A DNA stretch of 64,000 bases, from NCBI RefSeq assembly GCF_030268885.1, contig NZ_BSSA01000032.1, forward strand, positions 1 through 64,000, read 5' to 3'. Origin of the DNA: Kitasatospora phosalacinea. GTDB taxonomy: Bacteria > Actinomycetota > Actinomycetes > Streptomycetales > Streptomycetaceae. The notes under the pieces were generated by a model, which worked only from the letters and a program-made list of their open reading frames with translations, had not been told where the DNA came from and ran no database searches. Below, piece after piece: positions 36,333-45,973 of the stretch (within the stretch, counting starts at the first letter, position 1; each line of letters starts with the position of its first letter). Made by a program: the position numbers and the translations under genes.

Positions 36333-36991
36333 GCGCCACCGCCCTGCTCGCCCGAGCCCGAGCCCGAGCCCGAGTCCGAGTCCGAGTCCGAGTCCGCACC
36401 AGCGTCGGCGTCGGCGTCGGCACCCGCACCCGCGTCCGCACCCGCACCCGCACCCGCGCGGGCGGAGGCGACCACCGCGTCGGCCGGGTCGATCAGGCCG
36501 GGCGGCGGGGTGATGACGACGCGCTGCTCGTCCAGGTCGATGGTGGGGACGATCTGCTCGACGAACGGGACCAGTACCTCGGTGCCGTCGAGGCGCTCGA
36601 CGGTCAGCAGGTCCTGGTACGGGAGGTGGACCACCTCGGTGAGCTCGCCGACCCGGGTGCCGTCGGCCAGCACCACGTCCAGGCCGATGAGCTGGTGGTC
36701 GTAGTACTCGTCCGGGTCCTCGGGGGTCTCGTCCGGGTCGACCTCGGCGATCAGCATGGTGCCGCGCAGGGCCTCGGCGGCGGTGCGGTCCTTGACCCCG
36801 GCGAAGCGCAGCAGCAGGCGCCCGCTGTGCACCCGGCCGCTCTCGACGGTCAGCGGTCCGATGGCGGCGGGGTCGGTGAGGAGGACCGCGCCGGGCCCGA
36901 GCCGCAGTTCCGGCTCGTCGGTGCGGACTTCGACGCTGACGTCCCCCCGGATGCCGTGGGCGCGGCCGATCTTGCCGACGACGAGCTGCAC
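36329..36991 (-). CDS. rimM: 16S rRNA processing protein RimM with repetitive tail
   Basis: A 220-residue 30S maturation factor that binds S19. The N-terminal RimM domain ([19 protein letters not shown]) and the PRC-barrel region ([18 protein letters not shown]) are intact up to about residue 170. The remaining 50 residues are a low-complexity Ala-Gly-Asp-Ser tail (runs of [20 protein letters not shown]) encoded by 6-bp tandem repeats. Normal RimM is about 170-185 residues. It is followed by trmD with a 4-nt overlap. Confidence 0.92.
   Translation of the reverse strand: MQLVVGKIGRAHGIRGDVSVEVRTDEPELRLGPGAVLLTDPAAIGPLTVESGRVHSGRLLLRFAGVKDRTAAEALRGTMLIAEVDPDETPEDPDEYYDHQLIGLDVVLADGTRVGELTEVVHLPYQDLLTVERLDGTEVLVPFVEQIVPTIDLDEQRVVITPPPGLIDPADAVVASARAGAGAGADAGAGADADADAGADSDSDSDSGSGSGSGEQGGGA
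36351..36462 (-). repeat. Hexanucleotide tandem repeats in rimM
   Basis: Successive tracts of CCCGAG, TCCGAG, GTCGGC and CACCCG-type units (plus-strand reading) encode the Ser-Gly, Ser-Asp, Ala-Asp and Ala-Gly runs of the RimM tail. Six-bp units keep the frame when the copy number changes. Confidence 0.85.
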
Positions 36992-37077
36992 GGTGATCGT
37001 TCTCCTGAGAGGTGATGGAGCTGGAAGGTACTTGCGGAGGGGGCGGGGCGGAACGGCCGTGGCCCCGGAAACGGGAA

Positions 37078-37111
37078 GGACCGGCCGGGACGGAAGCGTC
37101 CCGGCCGGTCC
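37078..37111 (-). terminator. Strong hairpin between the KH gene and rimM
   Basis: A perfect 15-bp stem (37,078-37,092 with 37,097-37,111) and 4-nt loop lie in the 172-bp gap. It probably limits transcription from rpsP-KH into rimM-trmD or serves as a processing site. Confidence 0.85.
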
Positions 37112-37163
37112 TGAGACCCGGTGGCCGACCTGCTGGTCGGCGCCCTCGGCGGTCGAGCGGAGG

Positions 37164-37403
37164 TCAGCGGAGGCTGTCCACGTCGACCAGGTCGACCCGG
37201 ACGTTGCGGCCGCCCAGGGCGCCGACCACGGTGCGCAGCGCGCGAGCCGTGCGGCCGCCCCGGCCGATCACCTTGCCGAGGTCGTCAGGGTGCACGCGCA
37301 CCTCGATGGTGTGGCCGCGGCGCAGGTTGCGCGAGCGGACCTGCACCTCGTCGGGGTGCTCGACGATGCCCTTCACCAGGTGGTCGAGGGCTTCCTCGAT
37401 CAT
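37164..37403 (-). CDS. KH-domain RNA-binding protein (KhpA/YlqC type)
   Basis: A 79-residue single KH domain. The RNA-binding GxxG loop is GRGG in [19 protein letters not shown]. The gene sits 2 bp after the rpsP stop, the standard position for KhpA, a small RNA-binding protein that pairs with KhpB/Jag in firmicutes. The cellular RNA targets are unknown in actinobacteria. The ATG overlaps nothing and its Shine-Dalgarno lies in the end of rpsP. Confidence 0.93.
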   Translation of the reverse strand: MIEEALDHLVKGIVEHPDEVQVRSRNLRRGHTIEVRVHPDDLGKVIGRGGRTARALRTVVGALGGRNVRVDLVDVDSLR

Positions 37404-37405
37404 GC

Positions 37406-37834
37406 TCAGGCCTCGGTGGAAGCGGCCTCGGCCTCGTCAGCCTTGTCCGACTTCTTGGCCTTCGGGGTGATGGCGACACCGGTGGTGGCGTCCTCGAAGC
37501 CGGCGACGGCCTTGGCGAACAGGTGCGAGAAGTCCTCGACCTTGGGCTCGGCCACCTTCAGCGGCTCCGGAGCCGGCAGGCCCTTGAACTTCTGCCAGTC
37601 GCCGGTGAGCTTGAGGATGGCGAGGACCGGCTCGGTCGGCTGGGCGCCGACGGACAGCCAGTACTGGGCGCGCTCGCTGTCGACCTCGATCTTCGAGGGG
37701 TTGTAGGTCGGCTGGTAGAGGCCGATCTCCTCGATCGCGCGACCGTCGCGCTTGGTGCGCGAGTCGGCGACGACGATGCGGTAGTGCGGGGAGCGGATCT
37801 TGCCCAGACGCTTCAGCTTGATCTTGACAGCCAC
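37406..37834 (-). CDS. rpsP: 30S ribosomal protein S16
   Basis: A 142-residue S16. It begins [20 protein letters not shown] and contains [15 protein letters not shown], the diagnostic S16 sequence. The C-terminal 55 residues, with a [18 protein letters not shown] end, extend beyond short bacterial S16, as in other actinobacteria. The GTG start has AGGAGAA 9 nt upstream. It is first gene of the rpsP-KH-(rimM-trmD-rplS) series. Confidence 0.96.
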   Translation of the reverse strand: MAVKIKLKRLGKIRSPHYRIVVADSRTKRDGRAIEEIGLYQPTYNPSKIEVDSERAQYWLSVGAQPTEPVLAILKLTGDWQKFKGLPAPEPLKVAEPKVEDFSHLFAKAVAGFEDATTGVAITPKAKKSDKADEAEAASTEA

Positions 37835-38273
37835 GGGTGTGGATTCTCCTGGTTTTGACGTGGGTGAGCAGCGCTCCGCCGCGTGGGGCTGCGGCGCGAG
37901 GTGCCGTTCAAGGGACACGCCAGCCTTTGGGAGAGAGGGTCCTGCTGGGCTGCCGAGTACTCAGCCATCAATTGTGCCACACCACGAAGGTCCCCCCGAA
38001 CCGCGCCCCCGCGCGGTACGGCAGGACCTCCTGGCGTCGTCGGGCGTTCCGCCCCGACGACGGCGGTGCCCACCGGGCGGGCCGCGGGCACCCCGCCCGC
38101 GCCCCGGTCAAGCGCCGCCGGACGCCGTCGACCGACGTCCGAACACCGCCGAGCACCGCCGAGCACCGTCGAACACCACCGAGCACCGCCGGACGCCGTC
38201 CCGGTCGAGCGCTCGTTCCGGCCGGACGGCGTCCGCGGGCGGGCGCCGATCGGGCCGGGGTCGTACGGAGGGT
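37835..38273. other. 439-bp intergenic region upstream of rpsP with 10-bp repeats
   Basis: No gene is supported. The rpsP promoter must be here (minus strand); a lower-GC patch around 37,960-37,985 (CAATTGATGG) is a plausible location. A 10-bp tandem repeat occupies 38,141-38,200. The open frames across the region lack codon bias. Confidence 0.5.
38141..38200. repeat. 10-bp tandem repeat, about six units
   Basis: Consecutive units GAACACCGCC, GAGCACCGCC, GAGCACCGTC, GAACACCACC, GAGCACCGCC, GGACGCCGTC. The unit equals about one helical turn and is not a multiple of three, so it is unlikely to be coding. It lies about 310-370 bp upstream of rpsP and just past the stop of the HExxH gene. Confidence 0.8.
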
Positions 38274-38852
38274 TCAGGCGATCCTGAACGGCTGCTGGCA
38301 CGCGCCGCAGACGATCGCGGCCTGCGCCAGCACGGACGGGACGACGCGGACGTTGCGGCCGCAGCCGCAGACCGCCTTGACCCGGACGCCGCCGCCCGAG
38401 GAGCCGTGCCGTGCGGCCGGCCCGCGGAAGGCGCGGTGGTTGCCCTCGCCCGCGACGGCGAGCTGGTGCGCCCCGAGCGCGCGGTCGAGGCGCTCGATGG
38501 TCTCGGCGTACCGGTCGCGGGTCTCGTGCCCCATCGTGACCTGGGAGAAGCCGCTGCTGGCGTGCGGCTCGACCGGGTGGGCCAGGCCCAGCTCGGAGGC
38601 GAGCAGCAGGAAGCGGCGGTTGTGGTAGCGACCGGCCCGCGAGGTGTCGCGGATCTCCCGGGCGGCGGCCAGGCCGTGGGCGGCCTCGTGCAGCAGCCGC
38701 TCGAAGTTGAGCTGGGTGCCGCAGGCGGACGAGGATTCGCCGATCAGCGCCTCGGGCGACGCCAGGTCGGGCAGGTCCCGGTGATGGGCCTGGATGTCGC
38801 TCCAGGCGGCGGCCAGTTCGGCCGCGAGGACGAGGGGCTGTGTCGTGCTCAC
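38274..38852 (-). CDS. HExxH zinc-ribbon protein (SprT-like) of unknown function
   Basis: A 192-residue protein. LLHEAAHGLAAAR (about residues 52-64) is a HExxH zinc-protease motif. The C-terminal CGCGRNVRV with VCGACQQPF forms a four-cysteine zinc ribbon. This order recalls SprT/Spartan-type metalloproteases, but the third zinc ligand is not obvious. It has a GTG start and no signal peptide. It lies between the rpsP promoter region and proS, reading away from proS on the same strand. An intracellular DNA- or protein-processing role is possible and unproven. Confidence 0.6.
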   Translation of the reverse strand: MSTTQPLVLAAELAAAWSDIQAHHRDLPDLASPEALIGESSSACGTQLNFERLLHEAAHGLAAAREIRDTSRAGRYHNRRFLLLASELGLAHPVEPHASSGFSQVTMGHETRDRYAETIERLDRALGAHQLAVAGEGNHRAFRGPAARHGSSGGGVRVKAVCGCGRNVRVVPSVLAQAAIVCGACQQPFRIA

Positions 38853-39205
38853 GCTGTACCAACGATGGGGAGAGAACCGGTGTTCCGGCGGGCACCCGTG
38901 TTCGGGAACTCACAGCGGACTCTCAGGAATGCACTTTCGCGCGCGAATCGCGCGACTCCGGACTGACGCAAGACCAACCCCCTGCACGTGTGGGCCCGGC
39001 GGGCTTCGCCGGGCTTCGGCACCCGCCGCGGAGCCCAACATCCCCACGACGGACGGCCCGCGACCTGTCCGAAAATTGACAGGGCCACGGGCCGTATACC
39101 GTACCGCTTGCGGAGTACCTCGGGGAGTTGACTGGTCAGTAGTCTCAACTGCCAGCACGCGGACCGGGGTTCCGGATTCCTCCGTGCCCCGGCCCGCGGT
39201 TCCGG
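38853..39205. other. 353-bp intergenic region between proS and the HExxH gene
   Basis: The base composition is lower in GC than in neighbouring genes. One frame is open on the minus strand from a TTG (38,849-39,148), but it has no codon bias and no Shine-Dalgarno, so it is not called. The region holds a bulged inverted repeat at 39,126-39,150 and a CGCGCGAATCGCGCG near-palindrome at 38,938-38,952. It should contain the promoter of the HExxH gene. Confidence 0.45.
39126..39150. promoter_or_regulatory. Operator-like inverted repeat
   Basis: AGTTGA-CT and AG-TCTCAACT arms, with a one-base bulge and a 7-nt centre (GGTCAGT region), make a near-symmetrical 25-bp site in a low-GC stretch. It stands 56 bp beyond the proS stop, upstream of the HExxH gene. 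The binding protein is unknown. Confidence 0.4.
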
Positions 39206-40618
39206 TCAGTACGCGCGGGCCACCAGCGCGTAGTTGCCGGGCTGGTCGTCGGCGGCCGGAACGGTGCCGTCCGCGGCGACCAGGCAGCGCACCGAGACGC
39301 CCTGCTCGGCCAGCTTGGCCTCGCCCTCGGGGCCGAGGTCGGCCCAGGAGATCCGGCCCCAGCCGGTGGCCGCGGCCTCGACGGCCTCGTCGATGCTCTT
39401 GACGTCCACGGTGCGGGACTCGCGGCGCTCGCGGGACTCGCGCAGCAGCTGCGCCTGGTCCTCCTCCAGGATGCCGGGGACGGTCGCGGCCAGGGAGTCG
39501 ACCGAGACCGGCTCCTTGCCCCCGGCGATCCGGCGGACCAGCATCGCGGTGCCGGCCTCCAGGTCGCGCGGGCCGACCTCGATGCGCAGCGGGACGCCCT
39601 TGAGCTCCCAGTCGACGGCGCGGCGGCCGAACGGGGTGTCGGTGCGGTCGTCGACCACCACCCGGACGCCCGCCGCCTCCAGCTGGGCGCCGATCTCGCG
39701 GACCTTCGCCAGCACCGCGTCCTCGCCCTTGATGGCGAGCACCACGGCCTGCACGGCGGCCAGCCGCGGCGGCACCCGCAGGCCGTTGTCGTCGCCGTGC
39801 GACATGATCAGGCCACCGACCATGCGGGTGGAGACGCCCCAGGAGGTCTGCCAGACGTGCTCGCGCTCGGCGCCCTGCAGCTGGTAGGTGGTGTTGAACG
39901 CCTTGGCGAAGTTCTGGCCCAGCTCGTGGCTGGTGCCCATCTGCAGCGCCTTGCCGTCGCCCATCATGCCTTCGAGCGTGAGGGTGTTGATGGCGCCGGC
40001 GAAGCGCTCCTTGGCGGTCTTGCGGCCGAGCACCACGTCGATGCCGAGGACGTTGGTCATGAAGTCGCCGTAGACGTCCGTGTGGATCCGCGAGGCGTAC
40101 GCGCGGGCGTCCTCGTAGGTGGCGTGGGCGGTGTGGCCCTCCTGCCAGAGGAACTCGGTGGTGCGCAGGAAGACGCGCGGGCGCAGCTCCCAGCGGACCA
40201 CGTTGGCCCACTGGTTGATCAGCAGCGGCAGGTCGCGGTGGCTCTGCACCCACTTGGAGAAGTACTCGTTGATGATGGTCTCGGAGGTGGGCCGGACGAC
40301 GACCGGCTCCTCCAGCTCCTTGCCGCCGCCGTGGGTGACCACCGCGAGCTCGGGGGCGAAGCCCTCGACGTGCTCGGCCTCCTTGGTCAGGTAGGACTGC
40401 GGGATGAACATCGGGAAGTAGGCGTTCTGCGCGCCGGCCTTCTTGATCCGCGCGTCCATCTCCTGCTGCATCCGCTCCCACAGGCCGTAGCCGTACGGTC
40501 GGATGACCATGGTGCCCCGGACCGGACCGTTGTCGGCCAGCTCTGCCTTGTTGATGAGGTCCTGGTACCAGCGGGGGAAGTCTTCCGCCTGGGGGGTGAG
40601 AACGGGTGCCTTAGCCAT
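39206..40618 (-). CDS. proS: Prolyl-tRNA synthetase, archaeal/eukaryotic-type (ProS type 3)
   Basis: A 470-residue class II synthetase charging tRNA-Pro. It starts with AEDFPRWYQDLINKAELAD. Motif 2 includes RWELRPRVFLRTTEFLWQEGH, quoted as RWELRPRVFLRTTEF then LWQEGH, and motif 3 is GGLIMSHGDDNGLRVPP. The editing domain between motifs 2 and 3 found in the typical bacterial enzyme (about 570 residues) is missing. Sequence and length match the archaeal/eukaryotic class. Streptomycetes usually have a bacterial-type ProS elsewhere, so this may be a second copy. The ATG lacks a good Shine-Dalgarno. It interrupts the otherwise conserved rpsP-ffh neighbourhood. Confidence 0.9.
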   Translation of the reverse strand: MAKAPVLTPQAEDFPRWYQDLINKAELADNGPVRGTMVIRPYGYGLWERMQQEMDARIKKAGAQNAYFPMFIPQSYLTKEAEHVEGFAPELAVVTHGGGKELEEPVVVRPTSETIINEYFSKWVQSHRDLPLLINQWANVVRWELRPRVFLRTTEFLWQEGHTAHATYEDARAYASRIHTDVYGDFMTNVLGIDVVLGRKTAKERFAGAINTLTLEGMMGDGKALQMGTSHELGQNFAKAFNTTYQLQGAEREHVWQTSWGVSTRMVGGLIMSHGDDNGLRVPPRLAAVQAVVLAIKGEDAVLAKVREIGAQLEAAGVRVVVDDRTDTPFGRRAVDWELKGVPLRIEVGPRDLEAGTAMLVRRIAGGKEPVSVDSLAATVPGILEEDQAQLLRESRERRESRTVDVKSIDEAVEAAATGWGRISWADLGPEGEAKLAEQGVSVRCLVAADGTVPAADDQPGNYALVARAY

Positions 40619-40899
40619 GGGCCGAATGGTACGGAAAACCGGGGCCGGACCGTGAATCCGTTTCACCGGACGGCCCTGCGGCCACCGCCCGCACCTGCTG
40701 CGCCGTCCCAAACCCCCGGGGCCGGACCGGCCGGACTGCACCGCGCCCGCGCACACCCCGGGGCGCACACCCGCGGCGCGCGGATACCTGCTCGCACCCC
40801 TCTGGACGGCGGGGGCGGCCCGCTGTTCGCTGGGAGGGGGGCCGGGGGGCAGGGCTGCGGGGGCCGCAGCCGATTCCGAGGACCGATTGGGAGGCCGCG

Positions 40900-41715
40900 A
40901 TGGCTTCAGCGCAGGTGACCGGCAGCACCGTGGACCGGGTCCGGACGGACTCCCCGGCGGGGCGCAGCGGTCGGGCGCGGGACTGGGCGGAGATCCAGGA
41001 GCGCATGCTCGTCCCCCTCTACCAGGACGTTTACCGGCAGTTGGAGGTCGGCGCGGCCACCAGCCTGCTGGGCGTCGGCTGCCGCTCCGGGCTGGCGCTG
41101 CTGCTCGCCGCCGGGCGCGGCGCGCAGGTCGCGGGGGTGGAGGCGGACGGCGGGCTGCGGGAGCTCGCGGCGGCCCGCGGGCTGCAGGTGTCGCCCGGCG
41201 GCCGGTCGGCGGAGGTCGCCCGTTCGGCGTCCCCCGTCCCCCGCCCGGCGCACTCCCTGGTGACGGTTTTCGAGCAGCCGCCGACGCCCGCGCTGGTCGC
41301 CTGGGCGCTCGCCCGCACGCTGCCCGGCGGGCAGCTGGTGATGGCCGCGTGGGGACCGGCGGAGCGCTGCGAGAGCGCCGCCGTGCTGGAGGTCGCCCGG
41401 CGGCACGCCCCGCTCGGCGCGCCGGACCCGTTCGCGGCCTCCCGCCCCGGCGCGCTGGAGTCGCTGCTGGCCTCGGCCGGGGCGCGCCCGTCCGGGAGCG
41501 GCCGGGTGGACTGCCCGTTCGCCTACGCGGGGCTGGACTCGGCGGTCCGCGGCCTGCTCTCGACCGGCCTGTTCGACCGGGCCGAGGAGGCGGCGGGCGC
41601 GGCGCTGGTGGCGAAGGAGCTGGAGGAGGTGCTGCACCCGTACCTGCGGCCGGACGGCTCGGTGCGGATGGCGAACGAGTTCCGCTGGGCCGCGGGCACC
41701 CGGCCCCGCGCCTGA
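40900..41715 (+). CDS. SAM-methyltransferase-like protein
   Basis: A 271-residue protein. LLGVGCRSGLALLLAA (about 56-71) occupies the place of motif I (normally DxGxGxG) with the first Asp missing. VAGVEADGGLRELAAARG then resembles motif II with its acidic residue. An LPGGQLVMAAWGP strand is typical of class I methyltransferases. Loss of the motif I Asp/Gly set makes SAM binding uncertain. It stands alone on the plus strand between proS and the ftsH paralogue and is convergent with the latter (7 bp apart). Substrate unknown. Confidence 0.65.
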   Translation: MASAQVTGSTVDRVRTDSPAGRSGRARDWAEIQERMLVPLYQDVYRQLEVGAATSLLGVGCRSGLALLLAAGRGAQVAGVEADGGLRELAAARGLQVSPGGRSAEVARSASPVPRPAHSLVTVFEQPPTPALVAWALARTLPGGQLVMAAWGPAERCESAAVLEVARRHAPLGAPDPFAASRPGALESLLASAGARPSGSGRVDCPFAYAGLDSAVRGLLSTGLFDRAEEAAGAALVAKELEEVLHPYLRPDGSVRMANEFRWAAGTRPRA

Positions 41716-41722
41716 GGGGGGC

Positions 41723-43627
<1,905 letters not shown>

Positions 43628-43699
43628 CCGTCGGACGATACGGACGTCGTACGCGTCGGACGGCGCGCAACGCCGCGGCGCGACCGCAGCGCCGCCGGG

Positions 43700-44236
43700 T
43701 CAGCGCACCGGCGTCGGCCACTCCTCCGCGGTCAGCGCGAACCGCTCGTGGTCGCGCCAGGCGCCCTGCAGGAACAGCATCCGCGGTGTGAACCCCTCGT
43801 GCCGGAAGCCCAGGCGGCGCGCCATCGCGATCGACCGCTCGTTGTCCGGCTGCACGTTGATCTCCAGCCGGTGCAGCCCCAGCCCGCCCCGCTCCGACGG
43901 CGTGAAGCAGCGCTCCACCACCAGCCGCATGCCCTCCGACATCCGGCCCGTCCCGACGAACGGCTCGTACGAGTCGTAGCCCAGCACGCCGTTGCAGAAC
44001 CGCGCCATCACGATGTTCGCCACGTTGCACTTGCCGACCAGGCCGCCGGTCTCGACGTCGACGATCAGGAACGTGCGCAGGCCCGCGCCCTGACGGCTCA
44101 GCAGGTCCGGCATGCCGTCGGGCTCGACGGGGTTCCACCGCCCGATGTGCGCGGCGGAGCGCCGCACCGCCTCGGCGTAGGGGACGACGTCATCGGGGCG
44201 GGGGGCTCGGATCGTCACGCGCATACGGGACATCAT
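43700..44236 (-). CDS. GNAT-family N-acetyltransferase (RimJ/RimL-like)
   Basis: A 178-residue acetyltransferase. The order TIRAPRPDDVVPYAEAV, VGKCNVANIV, LGYDSYEPFVGTGRMSEGMRL (the acetyl-CoA pyrophosphate loop G-x-G region is GTGRMSEG) and NERSIAMARRLGFRHEG is that of RimJ/RimL-type N-terminal acetyltransferases. The acceptor is unknown. The start may be ATG 44,236, 44,233 or 44,224; none has a clear Shine-Dalgarno. It is separated from ffh by a terminator. Confidence 0.85.
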   Translation of the reverse strand: MMSRMRVTIRAPRPDDVVPYAEAVRRSAAHIGRWNPVEPDGMPDLLSRQGAGLRTFLIVDVETGGLVGKCNVANIVMARFCNGVLGYDSYEPFVGTGRMSEGMRLVVERCFTPSERGGLGLHRLEINVQPDNERSIAMARRLGFRHEGFTPRMLFLQGAWRDHERFALTAEEWPTPVR

Positions 44237-44264
44237 GGCGCAACCCGGCGCGAAAGCGGGGGCG

Positions 44265-44302
44265 CGGGGGCCGTGCGGGCTCTCCTGCTCGCACGGCCCC
44301 CG
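44265..44302 (-). terminator. Terminator downstream of ffh
   Basis: 13-bp perfect arms (CGGGGGCCGTGCG at 44,265-44,277 and inverse at 44,290-44,302) with a 12-nt loop, 10 bp past the ffh stop. Confidence 0.85.
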
Positions 44303-44311
44303 CCCGTCCGC

Positions 44312-45871
44312 CTACAGCAGGTCCTTGAACTCCTTGGGGAGGTCGAAGTCGGTCGGCCCCTTGCCCGGCTGGAGGCCGAACGCCCCGCCGGGCTGGGCGC
44401 CCTGGCCGGGGCCGAGGGCCTTGCGCTCGGCGGCGGCCGCCTCCTCCTGGGCGCGCTTGAGCGGGTTGCCGCTCTTGCGCTTGCCCTTGGCGACCGGCGC
44501 CTTCTTGGCGGAGCGCTTGCCGCCGCCGCCCATCCCGGGGATGCCGGGCATGCCCGGGATGCCCTTGCCGGAGGCCATCGCGGACATCATCTTGCGGGCC
44601 TCGAAGAAGCGCTCGACCAGGCTGGAGACCTCGCCGACCTGGACGCCGGAGCCCTTGGCGATGCGCAGTCGGCGCGAGCCGTTGATGAGCTTGGGGTCGG
44701 AGCGCTCGGCCGGGGTCATCGACTTGATGATCGCGCCGACCCGGTTGACGTCCTTGTCGTCCAGGTTGTTGATCTGGTCGCGGATCTGGCCCATGCCGGG
44801 CAGCATGCCGAGCAGCTTGGAGATCGAGCCCATCTTCTGGACCTGCTCCAGCTGCGACAGGAAGTCGTCGAGCGTGAAGTCCTTGCCGCCGCCCTGGAGC
44901 TTGGCGGCCATCTTCTCGGCCTCGGCCTGGGAGAAGGTCTGCTCGGCCTTCTCGATCAGGGAGAGGACGTCGCCCATGCCGAGGATGCGCGAGGCCATCC
45001 GGTCGGGGTGGAAGGCGTCGAAGTCGTCGACCTTCTCGCCGTTGGAGGCGAACATGATCTGGCGGCCGGTGACGTGGGCGACCGAGAGCGCGGCACCGCC
45101 GCGCGCGTCGCCGTCGAGCTTGGAGAGCACGACGCCGGTGAAGTCGACGCCCTCCAGGAAGGCCTGGGCGGTGGTGACCGCGTCCTGGCCGACCATGGCG
45201 TCGACCACGAACAGGACCTCGTCCGGGTCGATCGCGGCCCGGATGTCGGCGGCCTGCTGCATCAGTTCGGCGTCGATGCCGAGGCGGCCGGCGGTGTCGA
45301 CGATGACGACGTCGTACTGCTTCTGCTTGGCGTACTCGATGGAGTCGCGGGCGACCTGCACCGGGTCGCCGACGCCGTTGCCGGGCTGCGGGCCGTAGAA
45401 GGCGACGCCGGCCCGCTCCGCGACGACGCCGAGCTGGGTGACGGCGTTGGGGCGCTGGAGGTCGCAGGCGACCAGCAGCGGGGTGTGCTTCTGGGTCCTG
45501 AGCCAGTGGCCGAGCTTTCCGGCCAGGGTGGTCTTGCCCGCGCCCTGGAGGCCGGCCAGCATGATCACGGTCGGGCCGGTCTTGGCGTACCGCAGGCGGC
45601 GGGTCTCGCCGCCGAGGATGCTGATCAGCTCCTCGTTGACGATCTTGATGATCTGCTGGGCCGGGTTCAGCGCGCCGGAGACCTCGGAGCCGAGGGCCCG
45701 GTCCTTGACCTGCTTGATGAAGGCGCGGACCACGGGGAGCGCGACGTCCGCCTCCAGCAGGGCGATCCGGATCTCGCGCGCGGTGGCGTCGATGTCCGCC
45801 TCGCTGAGACGGCCCTTGCCCCGGAGGTTCTTGAACGTCGCTGCGAGGCGGTCGGAGAGAGTGTCGAACAC
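44312..45871 (-). CDS. ffh: Signal recognition particle protein Ffh (SRP54)
   Basis: A 519-residue GTPase that binds signal sequences with the 4.5S RNA and docks with FtsY. The N domain begins FDTLSDRLAATFKNLRGKG. The G domain has GLQGAGKTTLAGKL, VDTAGRLGID and a TKLDG-type SKLDGDARGG. The M domain ends in a Met/Gly/Pro-rich segment (GIPGMPGIPGMGGGGK). The GTG start is in the usual place. FtsY lies 7 kb further on in this window. Confidence 0.97.
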   Translation of the reverse strand: MFDTLSDRLAATFKNLRGKGRLSEADIDATAREIRIALLEADVALPVVRAFIKQVKDRALGSEVSGALNPAQQIIKIVNEELISILGGETRRLRYAKTGPTVIMLAGLQGAGKTTLAGKLGHWLRTQKHTPLLVACDLQRPNAVTQLGVVAERAGVAFYGPQPGNGVGDPVQVARDSIEYAKQKQYDVVIVDTAGRLGIDAELMQQAADIRAAIDPDEVLFVVDAMVGQDAVTTAQAFLEGVDFTGVVLSKLDGDARGGAALSVAHVTGRQIMFASNGEKVDDFDAFHPDRMASRILGMGDVLSLIEKAEQTFSQAEAEKMAAKLQGGGKDFTLDDFLSQLEQVQKMGSISKLLGMLPGMGQIRDQINNLDDKDVNRVGAIIKSMTPAERSDPKLINGSRRLRIAKGSGVQVGEVSSLVERFFEARKMMSAMASGKGIPGMPGIPGMGGGGKRSAKKAPVAKGKRKSGNPLKRAQEEAAAAERKALGPGQGAQPGGAFGLQPGKGPTDFDLPKEFKDLL

Positions 45872-45973
45872 GTCGGTCGCGGGTCCCTTGCGGCATCGAG
45901 TACGGGTAACTGTCGTCGCCCCAAGGGTAGCCGCACCCCGGCGAGTGGTCTGCGCCCCTGCGGGAACCGCGGG

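Noticed and set aside
36351-36462. Short regular repeats considered as a CRISPR array
   Set aside because: Units are 6 bp without spacers and encode the RimM tail.
38141-38200. 10-bp repeats considered as a CRISPR array
   Set aside because: No spacers between units and the unit is far too short.
38849-39148. 99-residue minus-strand frame from a TTG upstream of the HExxH gene
   Set aside because: No third-position GC bias and no Shine-Dalgarno; the region is more likely a promoter.
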